Origin: Actinomadura sp. K4S16
GTDB taxonomy: Bacteria > Actinomycetota > Actinomycetes > Streptosporangiales > Streptosporangiaceae
DNA length: 64,000 bases
Assembly (NCBI RefSeq): GCF_008327685.1
Contig: NZ_BDDE01000013.1
Coordinates: 124,001 to 188,000, forward strand
Direction of reading: 5' to 3'
Notes under the pieces: model-generated
What the model was told of the DNA's origin: nothing
What the model saw: only the letters and a program-made list of their open reading frames with translations
Databases searched by the model: none
Position numbers and translations under genes: made by a program
Shown here: one piece after another, positions 56,924 through 64,000 of the stretch
Position numbering within the stretch: position 1 is the first letter of the stretch
Layout: each line of letters starts with the position of its first letter

Positions 56924-58111
56924 TCACCAGGTCAGGGGCAGGGTCTCCAGGCCGAGGACGAGGCTGGCGTGCTCGACCGGCCGGGCGTCCGGTGCGATGC
57001 GGTAGTCCGGGATGCGTGCGTGCCACTCGCGCAGCGCGATCTGGAGTTCGAGCCGGGCGAGGTGGGAGCCGAGGCAGCGGTGCGGTCCCGCGCCGAAGGC
57101 CAGGTGCCGGGCCGGCGGCCGGTCGATGTCGACGGCGGAGGCGGCGGGCACGGCGCGCGGGTCGCGGGTCGCCATGGCGGTCGGGAGCATGACCATGTCG
57201 CCCGCCTTCATCGGGCAGCCGTGGATCTCGACGTCGCGGGTGAGCTTGCGGGCGGGCAGGACGGGCGCGTAGACGCGCAGGAACTCCTCGATCGCGTCGG
57301 GGATGACCTCCGGGTCGCCGGCCATGCGTGCGCGGGCGGCGTCGTCGCGCGCCAGATGCCAGAAGATGTAGGAGAGCTGGGCGGCGACGGTGTCGAGGCC
57401 GGCGAGGAACAGCAGCACGCAGAGTTCGAGCAGCTCCTCGTCGGTGACGGGCCGGCCGTCCACGGTGAACCCGGTCGCGGCACTGATCAGGTCCTCGCGC
57501 GGACGGGTGCGGCGGTCCTGGATGAGCTCGGTGAGGCAGGCCGTCAGCGCCGCCATGGCCGCGCCCCGTCCTCCGGTGGAGGGAGGCGAGTGGAGGATGG
57601 CGTGCTCCCACTCGAGGAACTCCTCCAGCCGCTCGGTGGGCAGGCCCACCAGCTCCAGGAAGATCGCGGTGGGGTAGAGCCGGGCGAAGTCGGTGACGAA
57701 GTCGCACGATCCCCGGGACGCGAAGCCGTCGATCAGCGCGGCGCAGTGCCGGGTGATCCGGTCCCGCAGGACGGCGGCGGCGACGGGGGTGAAGAACGGC
57801 CGGAGTAACCGCCGCCACGTCGTGTGGAGCGGCGGGTCCAGCATGACGGGGATCCACTGGTGCGCCGGGTCGGGGTCGCTGACGGCGATCGCACGGCTGG
57901 AGAACGTCTCCGGGTCCTGGAAGGCCGCGAGGATGTCGTCGTACCGGGTCAGCACCCAGAACCCATGCCCAGCCGTGCTGCGGAACGCCGGACGCGCCTC
58001 GCGCAACTCGTCCATCCGCGCGTGGGACGCCCCGGCGGGGTACGGCCCGGCGAACGGATCGAACTCCACGCGCGGCCCGCCCTCCCCGCTCTGCCCTGTC
58101 AGGTCCTGCAC
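56924..58111 (-). CDS. Cytochrome P450
   Basis: A 395-residue bacterial class I P450 with heme ligand C346 in FGAGPHRCLG, the I-helix AGLDTV and ExxR in EFLRVYAP. The GTG at 58111 is preferred because GAGGAGG lies 8 nt upstream; an ATG at 58147 lacks a ribosome-binding site. No ferredoxin is next to it. Together with the AfsR-like regulator and ABC exporter it could belong to a small metabolite locus, but no scaffold synthase is in view. Confidence 0.95.
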   Translation of the reverse strand: MQDLTGQSGEGGPRVEFDPFAGPYPAGASHARMDELREARPAFRSTAGHGFWVLTRYDDILAAFQDPETFSSRAIAVSDPDPAHQWIPVMLDPPLHTTWRRLLRPFFTPVAAAVLRDRITRHCAALIDGFASRGSCDFVTDFARLYPTAIFLELVGLPTERLEEFLEWEHAILHSPPSTGGRGAAMAALTACLTELIQDRRTRPREDLISAATGFTVDGRPVTDEELLELCVLLFLAGLDTVAAQLSYIFWHLARDDAARARMAGDPEVIPDAIEEFLRVYAPVLPARKLTRDVEIHGCPMKAGDMVMLPTAMATRDPRAVPAASAVDIDRPPARHLAFGAGPHRCLGSHLARLELQIALREWHARIPDYRIAPDARPVEHASLVLGLETLPLTW

Positions 58112-58274
58112 GATGGCCTCCTCACCTGCACGCGGGGCGGTCCGCACCGCCGCCTCCCCGCTGGATTCAGTTGTGGCTCGTTGGCCAGGATGACACGAGT
58201 CCCGGAGCCGGGCGCGGGGTCAAGGGCGCCCGTCAGGCGGGCTCTGCGAGCCGTCGCAGATCAACCCGCCGGTG

Positions 58275-59444
58275 CTACTCGGCGGTCCGGAGGGCCGGCG
58301 CCCGCCGGACGAGGGTCGTGGTGAGGAAGACGGCCAGGAGGGCGGCGATCAGGAGCAGGATTCCCGGGACGCCCACGGTCGGGGCGGCGAGGGTCACGAG
58401 GAGGACCAGGAGGGCCGTGGCGACGAGGAGCGCGGGATGCGCGCTCATGCGCCCCATCGGAGCGTGCAGCACCCAGAGCATGACCAGGACGACGGCGACG
58501 GGGACGGTGACGGAGGCGGCCACCAGCCGCGGACCTGCCTCGGCGTGATGGGCGAACGAGGCCACCGCCGTCTCCAGCCCGGCGCCGATGGCGGCGAGCG
58601 CGGCGAAGAAGACGTAGTGGCCGTACCCCCACAGGAAGCGCAGGTCGCGGCGCCGCCACAGGCCCTCCCCGGCCGGTTCGAGGTAGTAGATCCACCAGAG
58701 CGCGAACAGGATGGCGAGGCCCGCGAGGGCGATCGTGATCAGCTCGCCGCTGACCCCGTGGGCCACGGACTGCTGCACCGCGTCGGTGGAGGCGAACACG
58801 CTCTCGCCCAGCAGGATGATCGTGAACAGCCCGTACCGTTCGGCGATGTGGTGCGGGTGCCAGGCCGTCCCGCGCCGCCGCTCGGCGAGCGGCGGCACGG
58901 ACAGGTCGAGCGCCGCGAGCACGAAGAACACCCACGTCGGGCCCTGGTCCGGCAGGCCGAGCCGCGCCACCCAGAACACCTGGGCGACCGACAGGCCGAC
59001 CGCGTACCGCAGGGCCGTGGCGCGGCCCTCGGGGTCCTCGGCGGCCGCGCGCAGCCAGAGGGCGACCAGGCCGACGCGCATGACGAGGTAGCCCATGGTC
59101 ATGGTGGTGACGTCGCCGTCGAACGCGGAGGGCACCCCGGCCGCCAGGACGAGGACGCCCGCCAGCTGCACGAACGCCATGAGCCGGTACGGGACGTCGT
59201 CGGTGTCGTAGGCGGAGGCGAACCACGTGAAGTTCATCCACACCCACCAGATCGCGAAGAACGTCATCAGGTAGGGCGTGAAGGAGCCGCCGAGGCGGCC
59301 GCTCTCGATCGCGCCGCCCAGGCGTCCGACGGTCTGGAACACCGCGGCGACGAACGTCAGGTCGAACAGCAGCTCCAGCGGGCTGGAGACGCGGTGCGGC
59401 TCGTCGGGGTCGCGGGCGACCATGCGGCGGCGTAGCGGCGGCAT
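58275..59444 (-). CDS. LtrA-family membrane protein
   Basis: A 389-residue protein with about ten membrane helices and the LtrA pattern (SPLELLFDLTFVAAVFQ, WWVWMNFTWFASAYDTDD, HIAERYGLFTIILLGESVF). LtrA is known from Listeria low-temperature growth; its biochemical role is undefined. ATG at 59444. Monocistronic-looking. Confidence 0.9.
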   Translation of the reverse strand: MPPLRRRMVARDPDEPHRVSSPLELLFDLTFVAAVFQTVGRLGGAIESGRLGGSFTPYLMTFFAIWWVWMNFTWFASAYDTDDVPYRLMAFVQLAGVLVLAAGVPSAFDGDVTTMTMGYLVMRVGLVALWLRAAAEDPEGRATALRYAVGLSVAQVFWVARLGLPDQGPTWVFFVLAALDLSVPPLAERRRGTAWHPHHIAERYGLFTIILLGESVFASTDAVQQSVAHGVSGELITIALAGLAILFALWWIYYLEPAGEGLWRRRDLRFLWGYGHYVFFAALAAIGAGLETAVASFAHHAEAGPRLVAASVTVPVAVVLVMLWVLHAPMGRMSAHPALLVATALLVLLVTLAAPTVGVPGILLLIAALLAVFLTTTLVRRAPALRTAE

Positions 59445-59497
59445 GAAGATCACTCTACGAGGTCGGTCACTACCCCCGAGTGACGCTCCGCCCGCGG

Positions 59498-60472
59498 TCA
59501 GAGGAAGGCGGGGCCCCGGCGCAGCAGGGTCTCGTACAGCATGTGCTGGACGTTCTCGCGGACGTGGTCGGTGAGCTCGAAGACCGTCATGGGGTCGTCG
59601 GCGGCGTCCTCGTCGTACTCGTCCAGCGTCATCGGCTCGCCGAAGCGGATCACCCACTTGGACGGGAGCGGGATGAGGCCGGCGGGGCCGAGCAGCGGGA
59701 ACGTCGGGGTGACCGGGAAGTACGGGAGGCCGAGCAGGCGGGCCAGCGGGCGCAGGTCGGCGATCTTGGGGTAGATCTCCTCGGCGCCGACGATGGCGCA
59801 CGGCACGATCGGGACCCCGGCGCGCAGCGCGGTGCCGACGAAGCCGCCGCGGCCGAAGCGCTGGAGCTTGTAGCGCTCGGAGAAGGGCTTGCCGACGCCC
59901 TTGTAGCCCTCGGGGAAGACGCCGACGAGCTCGCCCTTGGACAGCAGGCGGGCGGCGTCGGCATGGCAGGCGAGCGTGTGGCCGGCCTTGCGCGACAGAT
60001 GCCCGAGCAGGGGGATCTGGTAGACGAGGTCGGCGCCGAGGAGGCGGACCTGCCGGTCGGCGTGGTCGTGCAGGGCCACCGACAGCATCAGCGCGTCGAG
60101 GGGGATCGTCCCGGAGTGGTTGGCGACGAGGAGGGCGCCGCCGGTCGGGATGTTCTCCAGGCCGTCGATCTCGACGCGGAACCAGTGCTCGTAGAGGGCG
60201 CGGGCGAGCGGCAGGAGGACGGCGGAGTTGAACTCGGGGTCGAAGCCGAACTCGTCGACCTCGTACTCGCCGGACAGCCTGCGCCGCAGGAACGCCAGGC
60301 CGGAGGCCAGCGCCCGTTCGAACTGGCCCGGTTCGGCCGGATCCTTGCCGGGCGCCTCCCCGCCGGGCTCGCCCCCGCGCGGGCCGTCCCCTCCGGGGGC
60401 GTCGTCGCGGACCGCGGGGAGCCGGATGACCTGCGCGCCCTCGTCGTCCCCGGAGTGAGCGTCCATCGTCAT
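59498..60472 (-). CDS. Lysophospholipid/MGAT-like acyltransferase
   Basis: A 324-residue acyltransferase. The catalytic segment is NHSGTIPLD at 118-126 (His119 and Asp126, an HX6D-type spacing rather than the classical HX4D of PlsC) and the donor-site FPEG at 186-189. The first 50 residues are Gly/Asp/Pro-rich. Probably acylates a lipid intermediate at the membrane; acceptor unknown. Neighbour to an SDR on the same strand, 33 bp apart. Confidence 0.85.
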   Translation of the reverse strand: MTMDAHSGDDEGAQVIRLPAVRDDAPGGDGPRGGEPGGEAPGKDPAEPGQFERALASGLAFLRRRLSGEYEVDEFGFDPEFNSAVLLPLARALYEHWFRVEIDGLENIPTGGALLVANHSGTIPLDALMLSVALHDHADRQVRLLGADLVYQIPLLGHLSRKAGHTLACHADAARLLSKGELVGVFPEGYKGVGKPFSERYKLQRFGRGGFVGTALRAGVPIVPCAIVGAEEIYPKIADLRPLARLLGLPYFPVTPTFPLLGPAGLIPLPSKWVIRFGEPMTLDEYDEDAADDPMTVFELTDHVRENVQHMLYETLLRRGPAFL

Positions 60473-60505
60473 CTCGGCTCTCCTTTCAGGCGCGTCCCGA
60501 ACGGC

Positions 60506-61510
60506 TCAGGCCCGTCCCAGCAAGGCCGTCAGGCCGCCCCGGACGAAGCCCCGGGCGGCGGCGAAGTCGGCGAAGGCGGCCTCGGAGCTGTACTTCGGGT
60601 GCCAGGCCAGCTCCCGCTCCAGTGCCGTGGTGTCGATGACCCGGCCGTACGTCAGCCAGCGCAGCAGCTCCGGGGAGAAGCCGGACAGGCCCGCGAAGCG
60701 GCGCCCCATGTCGCCGAGCACCGAGATGGACGGCGCCGGGACCGGCAGGTAGGGCCGCCCCGCGCGGCGCAGGGCCTGCGACAGCAGCAGCACGCCGTCC
60801 CCGGCGACGTTGTAGCAGCCGGGGTGGTCCTCGACCGTCATGCGCCGCAGCACCTCGACGCCGTCGTCCTCGTGGACGAACTGCAGCCGCGGGTCGAACC
60901 CGAGCACGGTCGGGACGACCGGCAGGCGCAGGTACCTGGTGAGCGGCGAGTCGACGCCCGGGCCGAGGAAGTTCGCGAACCGCAGCACCGACACGGCCAG
61001 GTCGGAGCGCCGCCGCATCAGCCCGCGGACGTACCCCTCGACCTCGACGGCGTCCTTGGCGTAGCCGCTCCTGGGCGGCTCGACGGGCTCGTCCCGCTCG
61101 GTGAAGACGGCCGGGTCCATCGGGGACGAGCCGTACACCGCCGCCGACGACCGGACGACGAGCTTGCGCATGTCGGGCGAGCGCTGGCAGGCCGCGAGGA
61201 GCTGCATCGTCCCGATGACGTTCAGCTCCTTGACCTTCGCCCGCGGCACCGACGAGGAGGTCACCAGGTTGAGGTGCACCACCGTGTCCACCGCCGCCGA
61301 CGCGATGATCTTCGCGATGCCGGGCGTGCGGATGTCGACCCGGACGAACTCGGTGCGGCCGAGCGACTCCGCCGGCGGCACCGTGTCCACCCCGATGACA
61401 CGCTCGATGCCCGGGTCGGCTTGCAACGTGTTCGCGACCCGCGCCCCCAGGAAACGGGAGACGCCCGTGACGAGGACGACACGGGCCGCGGCGGCGGGCA
61501 TGGAGGACAC
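60506..61510 (-). CDS. Extended SDR/NAD-dependent epimerase-like protein
   Basis: A 334-residue Rossmann protein with TGVSRFLG at 15-22 and the GRTEFVRVDIRT strand. The catalytic Tyr region reads SGYAKDAVEVEGY (Y150); the lysine is at +2 (K152), not at the usual +4, so activity by the standard mechanism is uncertain. In this order (acyltransferase, SDR, bS22) it follows the common actinobacterial layout. Confidence 0.85.
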   Translation of the reverse strand: MSSMPAAAARVVLVTGVSRFLGARVANTLQADPGIERVIGVDTVPPAESLGRTEFVRVDIRTPGIAKIIASAAVDTVVHLNLVTSSSVPRAKVKELNVIGTMQLLAACQRSPDMRKLVVRSSAAVYGSSPMDPAVFTERDEPVEPPRSGYAKDAVEVEGYVRGLMRRRSDLAVSVLRFANFLGPGVDSPLTRYLRLPVVPTVLGFDPRLQFVHEDDGVEVLRRMTVEDHPGCYNVAGDGVLLLSQALRRAGRPYLPVPAPSISVLGDMGRRFAGLSGFSPELLRWLTYGRVIDTTALERELAWHPKYSSEAAFADFAAARGFVRGGLTALLGRA

Positions 61511-61547
61511 TGGGCCCTACCCCTTCACGGCTGGACGGCCGGTGCGG

Positions 61548-61646
61548 TCACTTCTTGTTGCGGCGCTGGATGCGCGTCTTCTTCAGCAGCTTGCGGTGCT
61601 TCTTCTTGGCCATCCTCTTGCGGCGCTTCTTGATGACAGAGCCCAC
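61548..61646 (-). CDS. Small basic ribosomal protein bS22
   Basis: A 32-residue, Lys/Arg-rich protein too short for most gene tracks: GSVIKKRRKRMAKKKHRKLL followed by KKTRIQRRNKK. This is the AURKAIP1/COX24-type bS22 of actinobacterial 30S subunits. GTG at 61646. It is a short gene on the same strand as its neighbours. Confidence 0.9.
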   Translation of the reverse strand: MGSVIKKRRKRMAKKKHRKLLKKTRIQRRNKK

Positions 61647-62017
61647 GGAACCTCGCTCGGCGTATCGGGTGATGTGCAGGAGACGGGCGTGCCGCAGGAG
61701 AGCGACTCTCGATGAGCGGGCACGGTCCGAGGCCCCAGGGTACCGCTGCGGCGGTGGAGATCATGCCGCGGCCTGCCCCGCGGCCCCGGAAAGGCGGGTA
61801 CGGACGGCGGCCGGCACCGCGCGTAGCACGGCGCCGGGCACCGTTCCGTCCGGGCGGGCGTGGCCGCCGGCCAACGCCCGTCCGCTCGGTGTCCGGACCG
61901 TTCTGCCGGTCCTCGTCCTGCTTCCCCAGCTTCGGGACGGTCCCTCGGGACCCTCCCGACGCCCCCTGCACGGCCGGGTACTGAGTTCGCGGCGGGGTCA
62001 TGCCCCGCCCCTACCCG
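61647..62017. other. 371-bp intergenic stretch between bS22 and the HTH gene
   Basis: No credible gene. It contains several GC-rich frames without ribosome-binding sites, and a hairpin just past the HTH gene stop (separate entry). It must hold the bS22 promoter. Confidence 0.5.
61991..62009 (-). terminator. Hairpin after the excisionase-type HTH gene
   Basis: GGCGGGG-TCATG-CCCCGCC, a 7-bp stem 9 bp past the stop on the minus strand. No U tract. Confidence 0.55.
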
Positions 62018-62221
62018 TTATCCGGCTTCGATGTACGCGTCGCGCAGGTAATCGTGGACGGCCTGCTCGGGAACCCGGAACGAGCGGCCCACGCGGATCG
62101 CGGGAAGCTCGCCCGAGTGGACGAGACGGTAGACGGTCATCTTGGACACCCGCATCACCGCCGCCACTTCGGCCACGGTCAGGAACCTGACCTCGCTCAG
62201 AGGTCGCTCGCCTGAGGTCAT
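62018..62221 (-). CDS. Excisionase/BldC-type small HTH protein
   Basis: A 67-residue winged-HTH protein: LTVAEVAAVMRVSKMTVYRLVHSGELPAIRVGRSFRV is the MerR/excisionase-type fold. It is a general actinobacterial helix-turn-helix that usually lies beside bS22. ATG at 62221 with GAGGG 6 nt upstream; an in-frame ATG at 62251 has no such site. Role unknown. Confidence 0.88.
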   Translation of the reverse strand: MTSGERPLSEVRFLTVAEVAAVMRVSKMTVYRLVHSGELPAIRVGRSFRVPEQAVHDYLRDAYIEAG

Positions 62222-62582
62222 CGGACGCCCTCTTCCACACGTGCCGCGCACCGGCCCTTCGGGTGACTTTGATCACGCACGTGTACTTCCTCCAGCGTAA
62301 ATCGCGTACCGGCAGTCGCAAGAGGGGAGTTCCGCACATTTCCGTCTCCGACCTGACCGTGGGGATACAGTGCTGATTCCCTACGGAGCGTGGAGCTGAC
62401 GGCACCGCACGTGCCAGGACGAACGGTTGTCAACCGGAACCACGGATTGACCTGCGGTTTCGCAGCGTCCGACGGCTCCCGGCAAGCCCATGCGCCTCGT
62501 TACGGCAGCCCTGTCACACGCCGTGACAGGCGAGCGGTCGCCACCCAGGCGTCCCCCCGGAGTAAGCCTCCGGCACCGGCGG
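62222..62582. other. 361-bp intergenic stretch with dyads
   Basis: No gene supported. Contains the HTH promoter and, further on, a perfect dyad CCTGTCAC-ACGCC-GTGACAGG at 62510-62530 and a small hairpin CCGGAG-TAAGC-CTCCGG at 62557-62573, which lies 10 bp past the phosphatase stop and may terminate it. Confidence 0.5.
62510..62530. promoter_or_regulatory. Perfect 8-bp dyad
   Basis: CCTGTCACACGCCGTGACAGG: two exact 8-bp arms around 5 nt. It lies 53 bp past the phosphatase stop and far from the HTH start, so a terminator is as likely as an operator. Confidence 0.45.
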
Positions 62583-63524
62583 TCAGCCGGCCGGGCGCAG
62601 GCCCGCGCGATCGAGGATGTACGCGGTCAGCGGCGCGTAGTGGTGCGCGGAGACCCCGTCGTCGAGCGGGACGACCACGTCGATCTTGCCCTCCGCGGCC
62701 CCGGCGAACAGCGCCGGGTCGTTACAGTCCGCGAACCCGACGGTGTCGATGCCCGCCTGCCCGGCGGCCCCGGCCCAGCCGTGGTCGGCGATGGCCAGAT
62801 CCGGCCAGATATCGGGTTTAGCTTCCCCGGTCTCCCGAAAACCGGTAGTGGCGGCCTCGGAACCGGCGGCGGCGAGCTCCCTGAGCATGGCCTCCATCGG
62901 GTGCGGATCGTGCGTGTGGTGCGTGCGGAGGTCCTCGCCCTCCAGCATCGCGACGCCGGGGTCGGCGTACACGAGGCGGCGCAGCTCCGCGCCGCCGTAC
63001 CCGGTCTCCACCTCGTAGGTCCAGCCGGCGGCGGGCGTCAGCACCCGGCAGCCCGCCTCCCGCAGAGCCCGCGCGACCGCCTGGTACAGCGGCGTCAGCG
63101 TGGCCGGATGGCCGGTCGCGACGACCACGCACTCCTTGCGGCGGGCGGCGAGGCCGATGCGCTCCCCCATCGCCTCGAGGGTGTCGAGCGTGATCTCGGG
63201 ATCGATCGTGTCGTCCCCGTAGATGTGCCTCGGGTCGGGGTCGACGCCGCACCGCTCGACCATCATCTCCAGCACGGAGCGCTCCGTCCACGACGGCTTC
63301 AGCTCCAGGCCGAACTGGTAGTACGGGTCGCCGTTGGCCATCCGCCGGAAGTGCAGCAGGTTGTTCTGGCGCGGCGTGGCCACGTCGCCGGCGATCATCG
63401 TCCGGACCAGGTGGGCGCGCAGCTCCTCCCTGGTGGGCACGGGCTTGTCGGGCACCCGGTTCTCGGGCACGGCGTTCTCGGGCACGGCGTTTTCAGGCAC
63501 GGCGTTTTCAGGCACGGGGGTCAT
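62583..63524 (-). CDS. Actinobacterial phosphatase-like protein with repeat N-terminus
   Basis: A 313-residue protein resembling a conserved Streptomyces 'phosphatase' (VVVATGHPATLTPLYQAVARAL, THHTHDPHPMEAML, DLAIADHGWAGAAGQAGIDTVGFADCNDPALF, VVPLDDGVSAHHYAPLTAYIL). Its Asp/Gly/His motifs suggest a phosphate- or metal-binding site; the substrate is unknown. The first 25 residues are four near-copies of PENAV encoded by a 15-bp repeat. ATG at 63524. Confidence 0.82.
   Translation of the reverse strand: MTPVPENAVPENAVPENAVPENRVPDKPVPTREELRAHLVRTMIAGDVATPRQNNLLHFRRMANGDPYYQFGLELKPSWTERSVLEMMVERCGVDPDPRHIYGDDTIDPEITLDTLEAMGERIGLAARRKECVVVATGHPATLTPLYQAVARALREAGCRVLTPAAGWTYEVETGYGGAELRRLVYADPGVAMLEGEDLRTHHTHDPHPMEAMLRELAAAGSEAATTGFRETGEAKPDIWPDLAIADHGWAGAAGQAGIDTVGFADCNDPALFAGAAEGKIDVVVPLDDGVSAHHYAPLTAYILDRAGLRPAG
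63460..63519 (-). repeat. 15-bp tandem repeat in the phosphatase N-terminus
   Basis: Four in-frame copies of TTCTCGGGCACGGCG (two with T/A changes), 63460-63519. On the coding strand they give PENAV units. The array starts directly after the ATG region. Confidence 0.9.
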
Positions 63525-63555
63525 CGGGTCCCTGGGCGGAGGTCGTGAGCGGGGT

Positions 63556-64000
63556 TCACTCGTCGGTCATGGGGTCGAGGCCGTGCTCGGGGAACACCGC
63601 CCGGCGGGTCGCCAGGATCGCCTGGTCCACCGGGTTCCCGGGGTCGTAGCCGTCCCCCCACCTGCTGACCTCCACCGTCTCCGTGCCGTCCGTCATGCGG
63701 CGCGGGGCGATCTCCTCGGTCCGCTGCCGGACGAACTCGCGCCAGTCGTCCGGCGTCGCGGTGGCCGGCGGGATCGGGCCGCCCGCCGCCTCGGCCAGCA
63801 GGTGCGTCCACGCCCGCGGGACGACCTGGACCAGCTCGTAGCCGCCGCCCCCGGTGAGGACCCACCGCCCGCCCGCCGTCTCGTGCGCCAGCCGGTGCAG
63901 CATCGCGTAGGCCGTCCGCTGCCCGTCCACGCTGAGGATCAGGTGGGCCAGCGGGTCCAGCGCGTGGCCGTCGGCGCCCTGCTGGGTGACGAGGACATCC
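63556..64000 (-). CDS. acuC: AcuC-like histone-deacetylase-family protein (5' part outside window)
   Basis: The C-terminal 147 residues of an acetoin-utilisation AcuC-type deacetylase, cut at the right edge. The visible part starts with VLVTQQGADGHALDPLAHL, the conserved metal-site and substrate segment of the HDAC fold, and ends with the GYDPGNPVDQAILATRRAVFP region. The zinc aspartates and the N-terminal catalytic His are not in the window. The stop lies 31 bp before the phosphatase start. Confidence 0.88.
   Translation of the reverse strand, partial: DVLVTQQGADGHALDPLAHLILSVDGQRTAYAMLHRLAHETAGGRWVLTGGGGYELVQVVPRAWTHLLAEAAGGPIPPATATPDDWREFVRQRTEEIAPRRMTDGTETVEVSRWGDGYDPGNPVDQAILATRRAVFPEHGLDPMTDE

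Overview
The window is about 64 kb of very GC-rich DNA with GTG starts, 4-bp stop/start overlaps and few T-rich terminators. This is typical of a filamentous actinomycete. The menaquinone-based nuo operon, BldC- and BldN-type developmental regulators, DUF397/DUF5753 pairs, a bS22 ribosomal protein and a rex-hem cluster point to a Streptosporangiales/Thermomonosporaceae-like (Actinomadura-like) organism. This assignment is an inference from gene content and layout; no marker gene was searched.

Region 1 (1-16.3 kb, minus strand) is the respiratory NADH dehydrogenase operon nuoA to nuoM; nuoN would lie beyond the left edge. It is preceded by a geranylgeranyl-reductase-family flavoprotein (probable menaquinone reductase) and a menG/ubiE methyltransferase. 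A perfect palindrome of the Rex type lies in front of the reductase. Region 2 (16.4-24.6 kb) holds a DUF4229 protein, a threonine/serine dehydratase, bldC, a lethal-factor-like metalloprotease with a small acidic neighbour, the system II cytochrome c biogenesis genes (ccsB, resB, ccdA, resA) and a histidine phosphatase. A dyad lies in front of resA.

Region 3 (24.7-40 kb) alternates signalling genes with the heme pathway: an active-looking Ser/Thr kinase, a LysR/EamA divergent pair, a DapA-family enzyme, hemL, a kinase-like protein lacking the catalytic residues, a small prim-pol-like protein, then hemB, cobA-hemD, hemC, hemA and rex. With hemL this covers the route from glutamyl-tRNA to uroporphyrinogen III. 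rex has its own probable Rex box, so Rex (an NADH/NAD+ sensor) may link heme supply and quinone/NADH dehydrogenase expression.

Region 4 (40-44.3 kb) contains a secreted crystallin/I36-like protein, a glutaredoxin-like protein, a membrane protein fused to an ABM domain, the ECF sigma factor bldN, a shrunken candidate rsbN remnant and a HAD phosphatase. The order rex...bldN-(rsbN)-HAD resembles the Streptomyces chromosome. Region 5 (44.4-51.8 kb) looks accessory: orphan genes, a truncated gene, a small membrane protein coupled to a Crp/Fnr regulator, a DUF998/hydrolase/TetR unit with twin operators, tandem DUF397 genes, a DUF5753 regulator with seven 10-bp iterons and an RsbW-like ATPase.

Region 6 (51.8-64 kb) has a 1064-residue AfsR-like regulator convergent with a drug-type ABC transporter and a P450, then an LtrA-family membrane protein, an acyltransferase and an extended SDR, bS22, an excisionase-type HTH protein, a phosphatase and the C-terminal part of acuC at the right edge. 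No tRNA, rRNA, transposase, integrase or CRISPR array was found.
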